From assembly GCA_963281255.1 (NCBI GenBank), contig OY725488.1, positions 1,488,001 through 1,552,000 of the forward strand: a DNA stretch of 64,000 nucleotides, written 5' to 3'. The notes beneath the pieces were generated by a model. It did no database searches. It saw nothing but the letters and a program-made list of their open reading frames with translations, and had not been told where the DNA came from. The stretch is from Aphrocallistes beatrix (Eukaryota > Porifera > Hexactinellida > Sceptrulophora > Aphrocallistidae). Below are positions 33,197 through 43,464 of the stretch, one piece after another (the first letter of the stretch is position 1; every line of letters begins with the position of its first letter). The position numbers were made by a program, and so were the translations under genes.

Positions 33197-33442
33197 GTAA
33201 TTTGAATGTGTAGGAAGCCAAATAAATGGTGTCTCTCACTGGTCACCTATTATTTATTCCGTAAAAATACATCTAACTGATAGAAGTCATTTATTTGTAT
33301 AGTGAATATTAGGGGTCCTAGAACATGTTCGAGTCTAAACTATAATTAAGATTTCGAATAAAATTATCAATATTTTCGTTCAAATACCAAAATATTCTCG
33401 GCAATACTGAATTTTAATTAAAAAAGTTTGAAACTGATAGTA

Positions 33443-33924
33443 CAGTTGAAACCGGGTTTTTTTGACACTGGGTTTTTTTGACAATCGTATTTTTTGACAT
33501 ATTTTGCTGCAGATTGTTTTTTTCATGTATCTACTATAGAATTTCCATCGGGTTTTTTTGACACTGGGTTTATTTGACAATCGGTATTTTTTGACAATTG
33601 TTGGTGTAAAAATCTGAGTTTTATGTACAGTTGACACCGTGTTTTTTTGACACCCAATTTTCAGCAATTAGTTCATGACATCCATAACAAAACAGAAACG
33701 TCTGACACTGACGGAAAGGCACGAGATAGTCCTGCGTCTCGACAAGGGTCACCCTCTGACGGCAATTGCCAACGACTACGGAGTCAAGAAATTAACCTTT
33801 ACATACTTAATAATTCTTACTATGACCTCTAAAATATATTTTCTTCGTAGTGGGATGCGCAACACTGGGTTTTTTTGACATTTTTTCGTGCAAATGGGGT
33901 GTCAAAAAAACCCAGTTTCAACTG
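33443..33924. mobile_element. pogo/Tigger-like deletion derivative
   Basis: Left end cagttgaaaccgggtttttt and right end (reverse complement) cagttgaaactgggtttttt are flanked by TA. The motif gggtttttttgacac is repeated several times near the left end. A second complete left-type end lies inside, at 33628, so this may be a 297-bp element (33628-33924) plus an adjoining left fragment. A transposase N-terminal fragment lies at 33675-33878. Confidence 0.8.
33675..33878 (+). pseudogene. CENP-B/Tigger-type transposase N-terminal helix-turn-helix fragment
   Basis: MTSITKQKRLTLTERHEIVL, then RLDKGHPLTAIANDYGVKKL, form the first helix-turn-helix of CENP-B-like (pogo/Tigger) transposases. The frame leaves the family after about 45 residues, where the DDE core should follow, so the gene has been truncated by internal deletion. 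Confidence 0.75.
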
Positions 33925-33969
33925 TAATCAGCAAAACTATTTTTTATATTTTTAGAATTGTAGTATATA

Positions 33970-34422
33970 ATGGCTGAAATTGATTCTTTGGTTGGTGAGT
34001 GTCTGTGTGGGGGTGCTAAATTCACACTGAACACCTTACATCCGGTACATACGTTGATATGTCACTGTGGGATGTGTAGAAGATCAATAGGTAGTCCAGG
34101 TGTTCCTTTCGGCTCATTTCCTAGGAAAGATATGAAGTTTATTACGGAAGAAACATTAACAAAATTTCGTTCTTCAACTATTGCTGATCGCTATTTCTGT
34201 AACCGATGCGGTTGCAGCATAAATATGTCTTATGATTGCGAGGAATACACTGTATGGATCAACTTAGGAGTTCTCACCAACTACAACCCTGACAAGCTGG
34301 ACCAAACCAAGGCAAGCCATGTCTTTGTGAAGAATAAACTGAACTGGGAAGTGATTAGTGATGGAATACCTCAATTTCAGGAAGCTGAAAGTTGGATTAT
34401 GGATGCTTGTAAACTGAAATAG
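33970..34422 (+). CDS. GFA-family (Mss4-like fold) zinc protein
   Basis: 150 codons, one exon. Zinc-ligand cysteines occur as GECLCGGAKF, CHCGMCRRS and FCNRCGCSI, the four CxC/CxxC pairs of the GFA (glutathione-dependent formaldehyde-activating-like) domain; PGVPFGSF and FRSSTIADRYFC are typical of the family. Members bind zinc, but a formaldehyde-activating role is documented only for some bacterial proteins, so the function here is unknown; animal relatives include CENPV-like proteins. Its ATG is 45 bases after the right end of the Tigger remnant, so the 5' leader and part of the promoter must lie in or beyond transposon sequence. A ttatatttttag acceptor-like sequence lies just before the ATG. 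The closest relatives of many such proteins are bacterial; transfer cannot be judged here. Confidence 0.85.
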   Translation: MAEIDSLVGECLCGGAKFTLNTLHPVHTLICHCGMCRRSIGSPGVPFGSFPRKDMKFITEETLTKFRSSTIADRYFCNRCGCSINMSYDCEEYTVWINLGVLTNYNPDKLDQTKASHVFVKNKLNWEVISDGIPQFQEAESWIMDACKLK

Positions 34423-35288
34423 CTTTATTATAGGAGCTAAATCTTTTTTCTAGAAATATATACATCTCTTTTACAATAACATGTTATCTGATAAACTTAC
34501 TATATAAACTTGATTCGGGGCTGGGATGAAAGCTTAGCTGTTAACAGCGCAGTTGACGGACTTTCTACCATCCATCAGCCGAAGTTTCATCCATGCGTTT
34601 ATAGCGCGACTACGGGCGCGTAATTTTCAGTCAATATAAAAATTCCAAATTGACATATTAAAAGAAGGCTAGGCATTAGGAGGGATGTTTAGACGTATGT
34701 ACTAGTATATTATAGAAAAGCTGTGTTAAAATGTGATATCTAAGAGTCTGAAACGGATCCACCCATTGAAATAACTTATTTACAGGCGGCCTTTTTAAAA
34801 GGACAGATTTTTCCCATTGAAGAGGTGTTTTGGGTGGATTTATAAAACTCGCCATTTTGACAGGCAAGGTTTACATAAGCTAACGAAGTAAAAACCTTAG
34901 TTGACTAATTAATTGAAAGATGATGAAGAATTATGAATTATTCAAAATCTCAAACATTAGTTCTATGCCCAAAAGTGGTTAAAAGGTTGCTCATGTTATA
35001 TACCTCTAACATTGCTCAGTCCCTAAGCGAAATATCAAATATTTTTTTCATTATTTTAGTTTCAAATTTTGAGTAATTCATTGATAATTCATGAATTAGT
35101 AAACTTAGCTAAAGTGCCATCGACTTGTTTTAATAGGCTCAAACATCTACAAAGTGTCGCAAATAATGGAGAGTATTTTGAAAAAGTAAAACATTAACAG
35201 CGGATGTATTGTGTATTTGAAATATTTTTAGGAGATAGTGATCAGAACTAACACCCGTAGTAATTTGCTAAAAAAGCTACTAGCATAT
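34423..35288. other. Intergenic, nothing recognised
   Basis: AT-rich. A short GC-richer segment at 34518-34620 (gctgttaacagc, tttctaccatccatcagccg) recalls words of the hAT-like MITE at 11548-11927, but ends cannot be set. Confidence 0.5.
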
Positions 35289-36101
35289 TCACAACATCTC
35301 ACAAATTATCAAACAATCTTTAACAGGACTAAACTCAATCCCGTAAAATATACCAAATTCCCGGTCACTTCGAAGTATATAAACATCTTTTTCGCTGTAT
35401 TCTTCTCGATCACTTGTATCGAACTGAATATAATTAAATTCTTCACTCGTAAGATCTAAACAGATGACATAGCATGAATCTCTGTCGTTAATGTAGATGA
35501 CCCCTTTGTAGTGTGTAATGAATAAAGGAGTTTCCATTTTTGGGTTGAAACACCTTAAGAGGTTCCCAGTTTCGTCAAATGATTGAAGCAAATAATCACA
35601 ATTGAGGAAGATGACGTAGTATTGATTATCACAAATAGTGAAATCTATAATGAGCGTATGCTTCCCCTTCTTGAACACATCAAGTTCGGTTCTCCTGTGT
35701 AGATGCATAAAGCAGTCGATTTCTAAGATTGCATTCTCAAAGCAAGCAGATGTCACTATGTTATGTCCGTGTGCAACACAGCCTCGCAGCTCTCCAAGCC
35801 TCTTGAAGAGCGCATTTTCTCCATTTAGCCGAAGTATTCCGTGATCGCAAATGACGTAGAGGGTCTCAGAGCCTAGACTGAAGCACACATTCCAGGGAGT
35901 GAACATGTCAGGGGAAGTGAAGTTTGTAACGAAATTGAGGTTCGAGTCAAAAATAACAATCGAATGATTCGATACATCTGCAACGAATATGAGCTGCAAA
36001 GGAATGTGAGAAACAACTCCTCGCGGTTGTTTCAGCGTATAGTTAGAGAAAGAACGGACAAATTTGGAAGGACATTCTTGGTCTATTGGAATAAAATTCA
36101 T
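35289..36101 (-). CDS. NHL-repeat-like beta-propeller protein
   Basis: 270 codons, single exon. Repeats with the NHL pattern are visible: QPRGVV...LIFVADVSNHSIVIFDSN, TPWNVCF...LYVICDHGILRL, and CDNQYYVIFLNCDYLLQSFD, then THYKGVIYINDRDSCYVIC. Each has a hydrophobic strand, a V-A-D or I-N-D turn and a final strand with phenylalanine and aspartate. The spacing of 40-45 residues suggests a six-bladed propeller, used for protein or RNA binding. No RING, B-box or transmembrane segment accompanies it, so it is not a full TRIM-NHL protein. The function is unknown. Its 3' end lies 35288-34423 away from the GFA gene on the opposite strand. Confidence 0.65.
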   Translation of the reverse strand: MNFIPIDQECPSKFVRSFSNYTLKQPRGVVSHIPLQLIFVADVSNHSIVIFDSNLNFVTNFTSPDMFTPWNVCFSLGSETLYVICDHGILRLNGENALFKRLGELRGCVAHGHNIVTSACFENAILEIDCFMHLHRRTELDVFKKGKHTLIIDFTICDNQYYVIFLNCDYLLQSFDETGNLLRCFNPKMETPLFITHYKGVIYINDRDSCYVICLDLTSEEFNYIQFDTSDREEYSEKDVYILRSDREFGIFYGIEFSPVKDCLIICEML

Positions 36102-36291
36102 TTCAAAACCCTAAACATAAATATTTCTATATTAAATAACTTAAAAGTGATGATTCGTATAAACAAGTGAAACAATCAGTATTTAATTAATTTCAGTAAT
36201 GTTCCTTTATTCCTTGATTACATAATTTATACAGCCAGTGAAAACTTTATATTCTGTGAATTAAACAAAATAGAAACAAATACACCATTCT

Positions 36292-37524
36292 TCAAATATC
36301 TTCAAAATCTAAAGTTAATATTTTGACACTTCCAGTAGAGTTCCCCGCGATGAGGTGGCGGCCATCCTCATGGAAGGAGACACTCCTCACGAACCCCATG
36401 TTCCCTGCCGGGTAGTTGTAGCACATGACGGGAGAGGAGATTTCTTTGTGGTAGAGAGCAATCGAGTCGTCTTCCGTGCCTACAGCGATGAACCTCCCGT
36501 TATTGGAGAGACCTACGAACTTGTCCTCGTTCTTATGTCCCCGGTACTCATTGATCAGCCGCGACATGCGCAGGTCCCACAGACTGATGGTACTGTCCTT
36601 AGAAGCGGACAGCAATTCGAACTCTGACCCCATGACGCTGCTGAGAGCACACACACCATGGACTTCTCTCTTCAAGCAGGAATGCTGCATGTTGTGCGTT
36701 CTCAGGTCGAATATGGGGATGTAGTTGGAGCTGGTTCCTGCGACCAGGAAGTTCTGTGACATGGACAACAGGGCGTTTACAGACGCCTCTGTGCTCATCT
36801 GTCGCACTATCGCCCTGGTGACGCACTCGCGTACCCGGATCATACAGTCCTGGCCCCCGTAGCCCAGCATGGTAGACCCCGGCACCCAGCAGAGTGTCCA
36901 GCAGTTGGATTGCATCTTATCGATCGGATCCTTCCCCAGCTTCGCCGGCCCCGAATCATCATACCTCCACAGAGACACAGTGCCGTCCTTCTCTCCGCTG
37001 GCCAGACAGTAGCTCGTGTGGTTGTTCTGGATTGCGAGCGAGAGTACCTGTGAATCTGCCTTCAGCTCCTCGAACGGACAGCACAGGTACTGGCTAATGG
37101 CCCCACTCTCAATGGTTTGTCTGTAGTTATACAGACGTATCTTTGTGTTGTAAGCGAGTGCGAAGTGTTGGAAACCGGGCTGTGACCATGCAATGCTGGA
37201 GATGACCTCCTCTGGGTTGATGGGCACCGTGCAAACCTCTCTGATCTCTTTGAGAGAGACAAGGTCAGAGATGACGGAGTCAAGTTGAACCACGTGTTCT
37301 TTCTTAATCTTCTGAGGCATTGGCTTCGGTATTAACTTGGTGAGATCCTTCGCAAACTTTCTCACGACATCATTCTCTCTCTCAGATCGAGGACGATCTC
37401 CTTCGTTTGGTAGAGGGTGGAATGGGAGTACAGGGGGACGGATCTCTATTTTTGGACCGGGGATACGAGCCGAAGTTTGAGCCGAGGGGAAGCCAGGTGG
37501 GTACGAAGAAGTTTGTGATGCCAT
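36292..37524 (-). CDS. COP1-like WD40-repeat protein without RING finger
   Basis: 410 codons, single exon. The first ~100 residues are proline-rich, then basic (IPKPMPQKIKKEH), then the seven-bladed WD40 propeller runs to the end. Blades show DGTVSLWRYD, DCMIRVREC, YIPIFDLRTH, DSTISLWDLRM, DDSIALYHKEI and TGSVKILTLD. The segment EYRGHKNEDKFVGLS with NNGRFIAVGTEDDSIALY is very close in form to the COP1/SPA propeller, whose role is to bind Val-Pro degrons for CUL4 or COP1 ubiquitin ligases. Unlike COP1 there is no RING and no clear coiled coil, so it may be a substrate adaptor or a COP1 paralogue (inference). A general WD40 protein is the fallback. Confidence 0.7.
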   Translation of the reverse strand: MASQTSSYPPGFPSAQTSARIPGPKIEIRPPVLPFHPLPNEGDRPRSERENDVVRKFAKDLTKLIPKPMPQKIKKEHVVQLDSVISDLVSLKEIREVCTVPINPEEVISSIAWSQPGFQHFALAYNTKIRLYNYRQTIESGAISQYLCCPFEELKADSQVLSLAIQNNHTSYCLASGEKDGTVSLWRYDDSGPAKLGKDPIDKMQSNCWTLCWVPGSTMLGYGGQDCMIRVRECVTRAIVRQMSTEASVNALLSMSQNFLVAGTSSNYIPIFDLRTHNMQHSCLKREVHGVCALSSVMGSEFELLSASKDSTISLWDLRMSRLINEYRGHKNEDKFVGLSNNGRFIAVGTEDDSIALYHKEISSPVMCYNYPAGNMGFVRSVSFHEDGRHLIAGNSTGSVKILTLDFEDI

Positions 37525-38318
37525 TTCTTTTATTCAATTTGCTTGATTACTCAATTGTTATGGAGTTAAGTTGGGCTCACGAATTAAATCAATGTTGATC
37601 TACTAAGAATGACAAAATTCTTGGTAGTTATTATCTTGACGTTGCGCAAAAATAAATTACTACTATTTCTGTTTAGTTTTAGTTTGTTGCACTGTTTTGT
37701 TGCTATCCAGACTGTATTCAAAATTTGGAAGTAGTTTTTCCCCCTCAAAGTTGTTTATAATACGTAATACATATAGTGTCTTAACAAAAGTGGTTAGGAT
37801 AAACAATTATAATATAAAAAATATCATTCGATTGCATTATCAAACAATTTGTAACATGAACCGAACACGGATTCTCAACCCACAATAATATTATTACAAG
37901 TGTAAGTTATACAAATACAGTTCGCATTAGTGAGTGTCGTGTTTGCTCAACTTTTAGTAGTAATTATGAACCTCACAACTTCTAGTTAAAATACTTTTTG
38001 CATTGGCGACGAATTTCAATCTCTTCCTCATTGTACTAAACAAATTAACTCCGAATGTGGATACTCCAGACATTTGTTTTTCATAGAATGTTCCGTCTAT
38101 GACTACCAATTCGAGAGGCTAGTTTAGCCAGAATAATATATTGGACGGATGCTGGTATACATACGTTTACAGTCTCTTAAAATAATTATGTTGAACTCTG
38201 TTTTCACTGTACTATGTATTTAATTATTTAAAAAGTGTAACAAGGATTGCCTATTCTTTATTTCCAAACTAACCACAAGAAAGAATTGACCTACAATCAA
38301 ACTACTACCACTCTACGC
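37525..38318. other. Intergenic, nothing recognised
   Basis: AT-rich, between the start of the WD40 gene and the 3' end of CCT4, both on the minus strand. It should hold the WD40 promoter and the CCT4 terminator. No repeat family of this window was recognised. Confidence 0.5.
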
Positions 38319-40365
38319 CTACACATTATGCTGCGCCATCAGAATGTCGTCGATCTTGAGGATACTCCTCACCGTCTCGGAGGCTAGGCTGACGGCACTA
38401 GCAGTGACGAGCAGCGGCTGTATCACCTGCTCCTCCTTCATATCCCCCACCTGTCCCTTGCGCACGTTTATCCCGCTGCTGCTCTCCCCGCTCGCATGTC
38501 TGTTCCGCAGCTCCGTCACGATGGCGATAGGGTTCAGGCCGGCGTTCTCGGCTAGAGTGAACGGGATTATCTCGAGAGCGTCGGCGAACGCTTTACAGCA
38601 GTACGCCTCCATTCCTGTCAGCGTGCGCGCGTGCTCCTGTAACCGCAGAGCCAGGTGGATCTCAGGGGCACCGCCCCCGGGGACCAGCGCCCGATTCTTG
38701 ACCAGACAACGCAGCACGCAGAGAGCGTCGTGGATCGACCTCTCGGCCTCATCTAGGATCAGTTTGTTGGAGCCCCTCACCAGAATGGAGACTGTCTTCT
38801 GTCCGATTGAAGGGCCTGTCACCTTGACGACCTTGCTGCCCCCCACCGACAGCTCCTCCACCCGCTCAGCGCTGGACAGGCTCTCGGGCAGGAAGTGGTC
38901 GATGGAGGCGATCGGCCGACAGCTGAGACTCTTGCAGATGAACTCGATGTCCTCCCGCTCGATGTCCCGTACTACCATCACCTTCATCTTGGCCAGGAAG
39001 TGCAGAGCCAGGTCGTTGGTCGCATCTCTGAGGATACTCTTCTGTATCAGCAGCACGTTGCAGCCTGCCTTCTTGATCTGCTTGCAGATGTCCAGGATGT
39101 AGTTGCGCTCCTCGCCCAGGATGCGGTCCATCTGCTTGTAGTCCGTCACGATCACCTGGTTCTCCATGTCGGTCTTGGGGGGAGAGATGCAGAACTGGAT
39201 CAGACCGATCTTCGCTTTGTCCACGGTGATGACACTGCCAGCTGCATGACTCGCCTTCTTATCGAACACGACCCCTTCCACCAGCTCCGTATCATCTAGA
39301 GTCCCGCCCAGCTTCGTTATAACCTAGATCGGACATAACATCAGGGATTCCAGAATTGGAAAAAAAAAAAAGTTGTACGGATTTTTTTTGCCAACTGTTT
39401 ACTTGCTACTTTATTTTTTCTTCCATTTTAGATTTAGTTTTACTCACTCATTACTTTTTTTTAACTTGCTACTTATTTTTTGACCGGAATTTAGTTGGCG
39501 TGAGGAGAAGAAATTATTGATTGTGCAGTATAAGACCGAAACGAGGGCGCATCGAGCGATTTGCAGAAATATTTGAGCATTTCAGAATCAGAATTTTCTT
39601 ACTTTAACCATGTCCATTTCATTAAGGTGTCCGGGAAACTTTTTTTTTGCTCGCCAATCCAGAATATTTACTTACTACCTTTTATTTTCCTCCAAAAAAA
39701 TAAAAAGGTAGTAAGTAGCGAGTAAATCCCTGCATGACATAGCACGCTGCCTACACACACAGCTATGAGGGGAGGAGTACCTTGATGTCCTTGAGGTCTA
39801 CGTTAGTGGCGGTGGCCGGGTCTATGCACTTGAGCACTGCCTCGACAGTGATGGGCGCGAGGAGCCCGCTGAAGTCTGAGACAACTTTCGAGCTGAGAGA
39901 GGTGGTGGCGCTCCTGATCAGACTCTGCTTGTCGTTCAGGTCGACAGGGATGGCCAGTTCATCCAGGAACTTCAAGCACATCGCTGCTGCTGTTTGGAAG
40001 CTCTCGGAAATGGCAGTCGGGTGAATCCCCTTAGACAAGAGGGTCTGGCAGACGGACAGCAGACTCCCCGCTAGAATGACCACCGTGGTGGTCCCGTCCC
40101 CTGCCTCCACGTCCTGAGCCTTGGCCAGCTCCACCAGCATCTGAGCGGACGGGTGGATCACCTGCATCTGCTTCAGGATGGTGGCGCCGTCGTTGGTTAT
40201 GGTCACTTCTCCCTTCGAGGCTTGTATCATCTTGTCCATGCCGCGTGGACCCAGGCTGGTACGGATGGCGTCAGCAACCGCTTTCGCTGCGGTGATGTTA
40301 CTGTTCCGCACGTCTGTCGGCTTCTCTTTATCTTTGAAAGCCTGCTGCTTCTTACTCCCGCTCAT
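38319..40365 (-). CDS. CCT4: T-complex protein 1 subunit delta (CCT4)
   Basis: Two exons: 40365-39781 (195 codons) and 39323-38319 (334 codons plus stop), joined in phase 0 at DIK/VIT, giving 529 residues, close to the ~540 of other animals. Group II chaperonin signatures are intact: [11 protein letters not shown] (36-46), TNDGAT (57-62), VEAGDGTTT (87-94, nucleotide-binding with catalytic Asp) and VPGGGAPE in the second exon. The N-terminus [19 protein letters not shown] is typical of the delta subunit. CCT folds actin, tubulin and WD40 proteins in the cytosol as an eight-subunit double ring. The intron (39322-39780) is GT-AG and contains a near-perfect hairpin. Coding bases are markedly GC-richer than the surroundings, as in highly expressed housekeeping genes. 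Confidence 0.96.
39672..39718. repeat. Hairpin inside the CCT4 intron
   Basis: cttactaccttttatttt and aaaataaaaaggtagtaag are inverted with one indel around a 6-8 base loop. The weaker outer match tttacttgctac / gtagcgagtaaa suggests a small, decayed inverted-repeat element. Confidence 0.5.
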
Positions 40366-41625
40366 TCTAATCGATCTGACTTACTTGGGAAATTGACAAA
40401 TAAAACACGCTAGAGTGATTTACCCTAACCTCTGCTACCAGAAAAACACTTCCCAGACTTTTAAAAGGTGTTTCAAAAAAACAGACGCATATTTCAAACA
40501 GCTATAATATCTCGAATACTGTTTACTTTGAGCGATTTTAATGTTACTTTCTGTGCACAATTCTAAAATCAGTGTTGGTGTGCAGCAGCTGCTGCCGTAA
40601 TTCGTTCCCTACCAAGAAGAGTTCACAAAATAATAGCTTGAGTTGGGGCAGTTCTTAGTAAATTTGCACCTAACCTTTCGACTTTCGAAATCGGCAAATC
40701 ATCACGATTACGCAGCATTTTGTGATAATCTTATTTTGTTTATACCTAGGTAACTACGCAACATGGCATTCCCTAGCAAACTTGAGCTATGATCAAAGCG
40801 GGATGCAGTGTTCCACGGACAATAGAAAAGTATTATACATAGAATCATAAAAAGCGGGACATAATGAAGAAATTCCATGTAAAAGCGGAACACTCGTAAA
40901 ATTAGCTCAATAGAAGAGTGAAAAAACGGGACAGTTGGCATGTTGCCATATTCATACCAAAGTTATATCGTGACCTTATCTAAAATAGTATATTCCACCT
41001 CGATTCAATTGGAGTATTCCATGCTAACTTATTGGCGGTTAAAAATTTGAATGGGTCACCATCATCTATTTTATATTTAAAAGGTGCATATCTTACGAAT
41101 GGCAAGAGAGAGAATAACGAGGATAATTATAAAAGTTCTTCAAGGAAGGAAGCAGCAAAATCTAAACCCGTGTTATATCGTAAAAGTATAAAAGAGCTCC
41201 TCACAGAGGGAATGGGAATGTACTTCCACATTCTTGGACCGGAGGAGGCTTTAGAATTTCAACACAAATCTTCATTAGTGCTTTGACTGCATTAAAAGTA
41301 AACTTATTTCTTAAATTAATTAAGAGGTGTTGAAATCAGACAAATCATTGACAAGAAATTATGATTTCCTTGCGAACAAGATAATTAGATGTGACGACAC
41401 GTCCCAGTGATGACGTCATCACTGCCTGTGATATGTCGTTCCTGAAATATGTTTATTAGTTAATAGTACTTAATACCTATAATTTGGAATGAAAGTAATA
41501 AATTAATACTCAAATCTAAAATACTAAAGGTAGATAGCTAAATCAGCACACACTCGAAAATATATAGCACAAACCAAAATGGAACTTTCTAAAACTTTCT
41601 AAAAGTCTGCGGGAGCAATGAAGTC
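40366..41625. other. Intergenic, no supported gene
   Basis: An 84-codon frame at 41032-41286 lacks an ATG and shows no recognisable domain. The rest is AT-rich, between the CCT4 promoter and the 3' end of the FBPase gene. Confidence 0.5.
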
Positions 41626-42642
41626 CTACTTACAGAATGACAAGTAGTCATCCACATCCTCCACGGACCCCATGACGACAGGAACTCTGTCGTGGATGTG
41701 TTCCGGAGTCACGTCCAGGATGCGCTCCTTCCCCGTGCTCCCCTTCCCGCCTGCCTGCTCCATGATGTAGGCCATTGGTGCGGCCTCGTAGAGGTATCGG
41801 AGTTTCCCTTTCGGGCTCTTCTTGTTGGCGGGGTAGAGGAATATCCCGCCGTACACCAGAGTTCGGTGCACGTCTGCTACCATCGAGCCGACGTAGCGGG
41901 CGTTCATGGGATTCCCGCTCTCAGGGAATTTGCACTTGTGTATGTACTTGGTGACTGACTCGTCCCAGTAGGCAGCGTACCCTTCGTTGATGGAGAATAT
42001 CTTCCCTTTGGGCTTCACCTTGATATCGGGGTTGGTGAGGATGAACTCTCCGATGGAAGGGTCTAGTGTGAACCCATTCACTCCGTTACCAGTGGAGAGC
42101 ACCACCATGGTTGCGTTGCCATACAGCGCGTAACCAGCGGCCACCATATTGCCACCGGGTTTCAACACCTCTCCCACGGTGACACTTTCACAGGTTGAGC
42201 GCCTAAATATGCTGAAAATGGATCCGATGGAGACCAGGCAGTCTATGTTGCTGGAGCCGTCCAGAGGATCGAAGCAGACGATGTAGCGACCTTGGTGCTT
42301 CAGGTCCACTTCAATGGCTTCGGAGTTCTCTTCAGATATCATCATGCCCACTTCGAAGCTGGACTTCAGCATGTTGATGAACATTTCGTTGGCTAGCACG
42401 TCCAACTTGGTCACCTCTTCTCCCTGCACGTTAGTCGAGCCTACTTTCCCGTGGAGCTGCGCAAACCCAGCACGCCGCACCGCCTGAGAAACCCCCTTGA
42501 TGGCTGTGAGGATGGACTGCATGAGGATGGTGAAGGAGCCTGTGGCTTCCGGATTGGACTTCTGTTCCTCCAGCACGAACCTCGCCACCGTCATGGTGTC
42601 AGTGTTCATCGCCTCGGGTCTGGATGAGGTCTCTGTAGCCAT
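41626..42642 (-). CDS. FBP1: Fructose-1,6-bisphosphatase
   Basis: 338 codons, exactly the length of animal FBPases, one exon. The phosphatase signature CFDPLDGSSNIDCLVSIG (123-140) and MISEENSEAI (101-110) carry the Asp/Glu metal ligands (E105-equivalent, D125, D128). FLYPANKKSPKGKLRYLYEA and GGKGSTGKERILD build the substrate and lithium-sensitive fold. The N-terminal ARFVLEEQ and GSFTILMQSILTAIKG contain the region that binds inhibitory AMP. It hydrolyses fructose 1,6-bisphosphate in gluconeogenesis in the cytosol as a tetramer. The gene has GC-rich codons like CCT4. Its start ATG is the first in frame. Confidence 0.97.
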   Translation of the reverse strand: MATETSSRPEAMNTDTMTVARFVLEEQKSNPEATGSFTILMQSILTAIKGVSQAVRRAGFAQLHGKVGSTNVQGEEVTKLDVLANEMFINMLKSSFEVGMMISEENSEAIEVDLKHQGRYIVCFDPLDGSSNIDCLVSIGSIFSIFRRSTCESVTVGEVLKPGGNMVAAGYALYGNATMVVLSTGNGVNGFTLDPSIGEFILTNPDIKVKPKGKIFSINEGYAAYWDESVTKYIHKCKFPESGNPMNARYVGSMVADVHRTLVYGGIFLYPANKKSPKGKLRYLYEAAPMAYIMEQAGGKGSTGKERILDVTPEHIHDRVPVVMGSVEDVDDYLSFCK

Positions 42643-43464
42643 CGAGATTGGATAGACTTCGGTAATAAAATATTATGCTATTGCGAACACAAATTTGATA
42701 ATATATGGAGAGGTGTGCCTGTAGGTGTACTCCACTCAGATTTCAAAAATGCACTAGGACCTACAGTTAGACACATCCTACGGAGATAGTGAAATTAACA
42801 CCTAAGCAATTATTAATGGAATTAAACCAATTAACAAGAATTGTTGAATTGACTGATACAACCAATGCACTTAACTAAACAATGTGAAGTCAGCCTAGAA
42901 GGATATATACGAAGTGGATTGATGGGAAGGACATAGCCTCCACAATTGTAACCACTTCTTTCCTTGGGGCCCGAGGGCTGAAATATTTGAAAAACGAGGT
43001 TCAAACAAAAATTGCGATTTGACTGTGGAAATGTATTGCATGATATAACATGTCCAACTGTCCCAATTACAGACGTGAACTCATCAAGTGTTAATTAAAG
43101 CAATGAGTTGGTGTATAACAATATATTAGAAGTATAGTGCTTAAATCATTTACAAGATAAAACTGTACGTATTTAGTTAGGTAAATGAATAAAGAATAGC
43201 AATTCACTTAGTAAATGAGAGTTAGTAAGAGGGTGCACCAGAGCAGGCTTAAAACACGTGCTTCAATTAATGGTTACAATAGGTGGATGGGCTATGAAAA
43301 AGACAAAATAAAAACATCTAGTGCATTACATTACTTCAATAGAACTAGCAGTTCAGTTCATTGGTACAGTAATACTCTGTTACTGATCGATTTACTAATA
43401 CCGATAAAAAATTTTCATATATAAACAGGCTATCTGTACATTGATATGGATTTAGGCAGCGGCA
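42643..43464. other. Intergenic, nothing recognised
   Basis: Between FBPase and casein kinase genes on the same strand. A 69-codon plus-strand frame at 43215-43424 shows no domain. Confidence 0.5.

Noticed and set aside
41032-41286. 84-codon plus-strand frame before FBPase
   Set aside because: No ATG start, no recognisable domain, and isolated between two minus-strand genes.
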